From Bacillota bacterium (GTDB lineage Bacteria > Bacillota > Clostridia > Peptostreptococcales > Anaerovoracaceae), in NCBI GenBank assembly GCA_016286935.1, contig JAEEUO010000069.1, forward strand, positions 1-6,546: a stretch of 6,546 nt of DNA, written 5' to 3'. Positions 5,566 to 6,546 of this stretch are shown in pieces. The translations under genes were made by a program, and so were the position numbers. Position 1 is the first letter of the stretch; each line of letters begins with the position of its first letter. The notes under the pieces were generated by a model, which did not search any database, had not been told where the DNA came from, and saw nothing but the letters and a program-made list of their open reading frames with translations.

Positions 5566-5595
5566 AAAAAACCTGCCGGAAACGGCAGGTTTTTT
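5566..5595. terminator. Bidirectional intrinsic terminator between convergent genes
   Basis: CCTGCCG (5572-5578), a GAAA tetraloop (5579-5582) and CGGCAGG (5583-5589) form a perfect stem. It is flanked by AAAAAA (5566-5571) and TTTTTT (5590-5595), which extend the pairing to 13 bp. Read on the + strand it ends the Tad-like operon. Read on the - strand it has a seven-T tail (A5565-A5571 in complement) and can end the radical SAM gene. It begins one base after the last + strand stop codon. Confidence 0.93.
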
Positions 5596-5599
5596 GGTA

Positions 5600-5628
5600 A
5601 ACGGCGCCGCGCGTCGCACGACGCCGTT
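5600..5628. repeat. Second G+C-rich inverted repeat in the convergent gap
   Basis: AACGGCG (5600-5606) pairs with CGCCGTT (5622-5628). An alternative inner hairpin, GCGTCG (5611-5616) with CGACGC (5619-5624), overlaps the right arm. There is no T-tract, so it is not a terminator by itself. It may be a 3'-end hairpin of the radical SAM mRNA, or chance in G+C-rich DNA. The rest of the gap to 5642 shows nothing else. Confidence 0.4.
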
Positions 5629-5642
5629 CAAGGCGTATGGGT

Positions 5643-6536
5643 TCAGTCGAGTCTCCGGAGATCGTAGGGCTCGAATTTGACATTTCGGTAGCCCTCGATG
5701 TCGAGGTGGACGTCTTCGCGGACCGCGTCGGACCAGTCGGAGTGGATCTCGCCGTTCTGTTTGATCAGGATGTCGTAAAGGATGTCGTATTCGACGCCGT
5801 TTTCGGGATCCGTTTCGATGATCGTCGAGTAGGGGAGCGTCTTGTGGTAGACGAGCTCCATCCCCTTGTAGTCGAAGTGGAAGCCGCAGCGCATCCGGCA
5901 GCCGTCGAGGAACCGGTACGTTGCGATCGAGGAGAGGTCCTTGATGATCTGGTCGTGTTCGACGTCGTAGAGGTTGTCGGGCGTCGTTTCGGTATAGTCG
6001 AAACGGAACTGGATGTTCGCGCCGGGGATGCGGAGCCACCGCTCGCAGAAGGGGATCAGGTGATCCGCCGGATAGTGTTTGTACAGCACGCAGTTGATCC
6101 GGAACGGAACGGGAAGCGCCTGGAGAAGCGAGTCGTTCGATTCGACGACGTAGTGCTGCATATGGCGGGAGACGTTGATGCAGGAGATCTTGTCCTTGTT
6201 CTTTTCGGTGAAGTCCAGCATCTCCTGCGCGCTGCACCAGGGCTGCACGGGGAAGGTCGTGTTGATGTAAACGTTGTGCGTATTGGGCACGGCGTCAAGC
6301 ATGCGCTGGAGCGATTCGAGATTGGCAAAGGGCTCGCCGCCGGTGAACACGATATCGCAGCGCGGCGTGATCTCATCCATCGTGCGGATGCTCTCGATGA
6401 TCTTTTCCACGGAAAAGCCGGAGCAGTTGGCGTATTCCTGTTTATTCACGCAAAACGGGCAGTTGTTCTGGCAGTCGTAGGGCACGAATACCGTGACGGT
6501 CGCGCCGCCCTCGCGGGTCTTGTAGGGATTGCTCAT
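5643..6536 (-). CDS. Radical SAM domain enzyme of unknown substrate
   Basis: 297 aa on the - strand. The [4Fe-4S]/SAM motif Cx3Cx2C is complete: Cys22, Cys26 and Cys29 in YDCQNNCPFCVNK. It is followed by the second-strand motif VFTGGEPF (63-70), which binds the SAM amino group. Strands such as NVYINTTF (88-95), ISCINVS (117-123) and FRINCVLY (145-152) fit the usual radical SAM barrel. A later pair, Cys213 and Cys217 in DGCRMRCGFHFDYKG, might bind an auxiliary cluster, but a full SPASM or twitch pattern is not seen. The C-terminus (about 225-297) holds KQNGEIHSDWSD. The product and substrate cannot be named. The gene is convergent with the Tad-like operon and shares its terminator, so a functional link is not implied. 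Only 10 bases lie upstream of the ATG, so ribosome-binding site and promoter are not visible and the start is provisional. Confidence 0.9.
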   Translation of the reverse strand: MSNPYKTREGGATVTVFVPYDCQNNCPFCVNKQEYANCSGFSVEKIIESIRTMDEITPRCDIVFTGGEPFANLESLQRMLDAVPNTHNVYINTTFPVQPWCSAQEMLDFTEKNKDKISCINVSRHMQHYVVESNDSLLQALPVPFRINCVLYKHYPADHLIPFCERWLRIPGANIQFRFDYTETTPDNLYDVEHDQIIKDLSSIATYRFLDGCRMRCGFHFDYKGMELVYHKTLPYSTIIETDPENGVEYDILYDILIKQNGEIHSDWSDAVREDVHLDIEGYRNVKFEPYDLRRLD

Positions 6537-6546
6537 GGTGCTTATG

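Noticed and set aside
5678..5683. TTGACA hexamer on the + strand inside the radical SAM gene
   Set aside because: No -10-like hexamer at 16-18 bp and no + strand gene downstream.
5308..6237. 309-aa open frame on the - strand running across the terminator
   Set aside because: It is out of frame with the radical SAM gene, which has intact motifs. It also crosses the intrinsic terminator and the last operon gene and has Arg/Pro-rich shadow composition.
1..6546. CRISPR arrays, tRNA/rRNA genes, insertion sequences, attachment sites
   Set aside because: No spaced direct repeats, no structural RNA signature, no transposase and no terminal inverted repeats were seen. Nearly all of the window is occupied by the genes listed.

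Overview
The window carries one complete, compact operon of nine genes on the + strand (about 176-5565). It encodes a divergent, stripped-down Tad/type IV pilus-like (type II secretion-related) assembly machine. The operon is flanked by the 3' end of an upstream gene (1-63) and by a convergent radical SAM enzyme gene on the - strand (5643-6536).

Organism: the DNA is G+C-rich. Ribosome-binding sites are strong and AGGAGG-type, there is a consensus housekeeping promoter, and the intrinsic terminators are textbook hairpin/T-tract structures. No outer-membrane secretin or pilotin gene is present. This fits a high-GC member of the Bacillota (Clostridia-like, monoderm) better than a proteobacterium. 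That is an inference from style and gene content, not a taxonomic proof.

Layout: (1) 1-63 is the tail of an upstream ORF, followed by an intrinsic terminator (96-131). A near-perfect sigma-A promoter (TTGACA, 17-bp spacer, TATGAT, 114-142) is embedded in the terminator hairpin. (2) 176-1509 encodes a membrane-anchored SAF-domain protein (CpaB/RcpC-like) and a ParA/TadZ-like protein whose P-loop lysines are missing. (3) 1491-2846 encodes the TadA/CpaF-like motor ATPase, with an altered Walker A motif. (4) 2797-4334 encodes two inner-membrane platform proteins, one TadB-like and one unusually short TadC-like. (5) 4368-5565 encodes four consecutive small proteins that all begin MKxF[IV]V followed by a single hydrophobic helix. 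Two are very short (52 and 47 aa) and two are longer (138 and 142 aa) with a TadE/minor-pilin-like architecture. They are the likely fibre subunits or cargo. (6) A 13-bp hairpin with an A-tract and T-tract (5566-5595) terminates the operon and can also serve the convergent radical SAM gene.

Working model (inference): the ATPase powers the TadB/TadC platform to extrude or assemble the small N-terminal-helix subunits. The TadZ-like protein would act in localisation or as a scaffold, and the SAF protein as a cell-wall-side periplasm/exit-channel component. The window contains no prepilin peptidase, no secretin and no canonical Flp pilin motif. Combined with the altered ATP-binding motifs and the family of MKxF[IV]V proteins, this makes it a candidate for an under-described monoderm Tad-related system.
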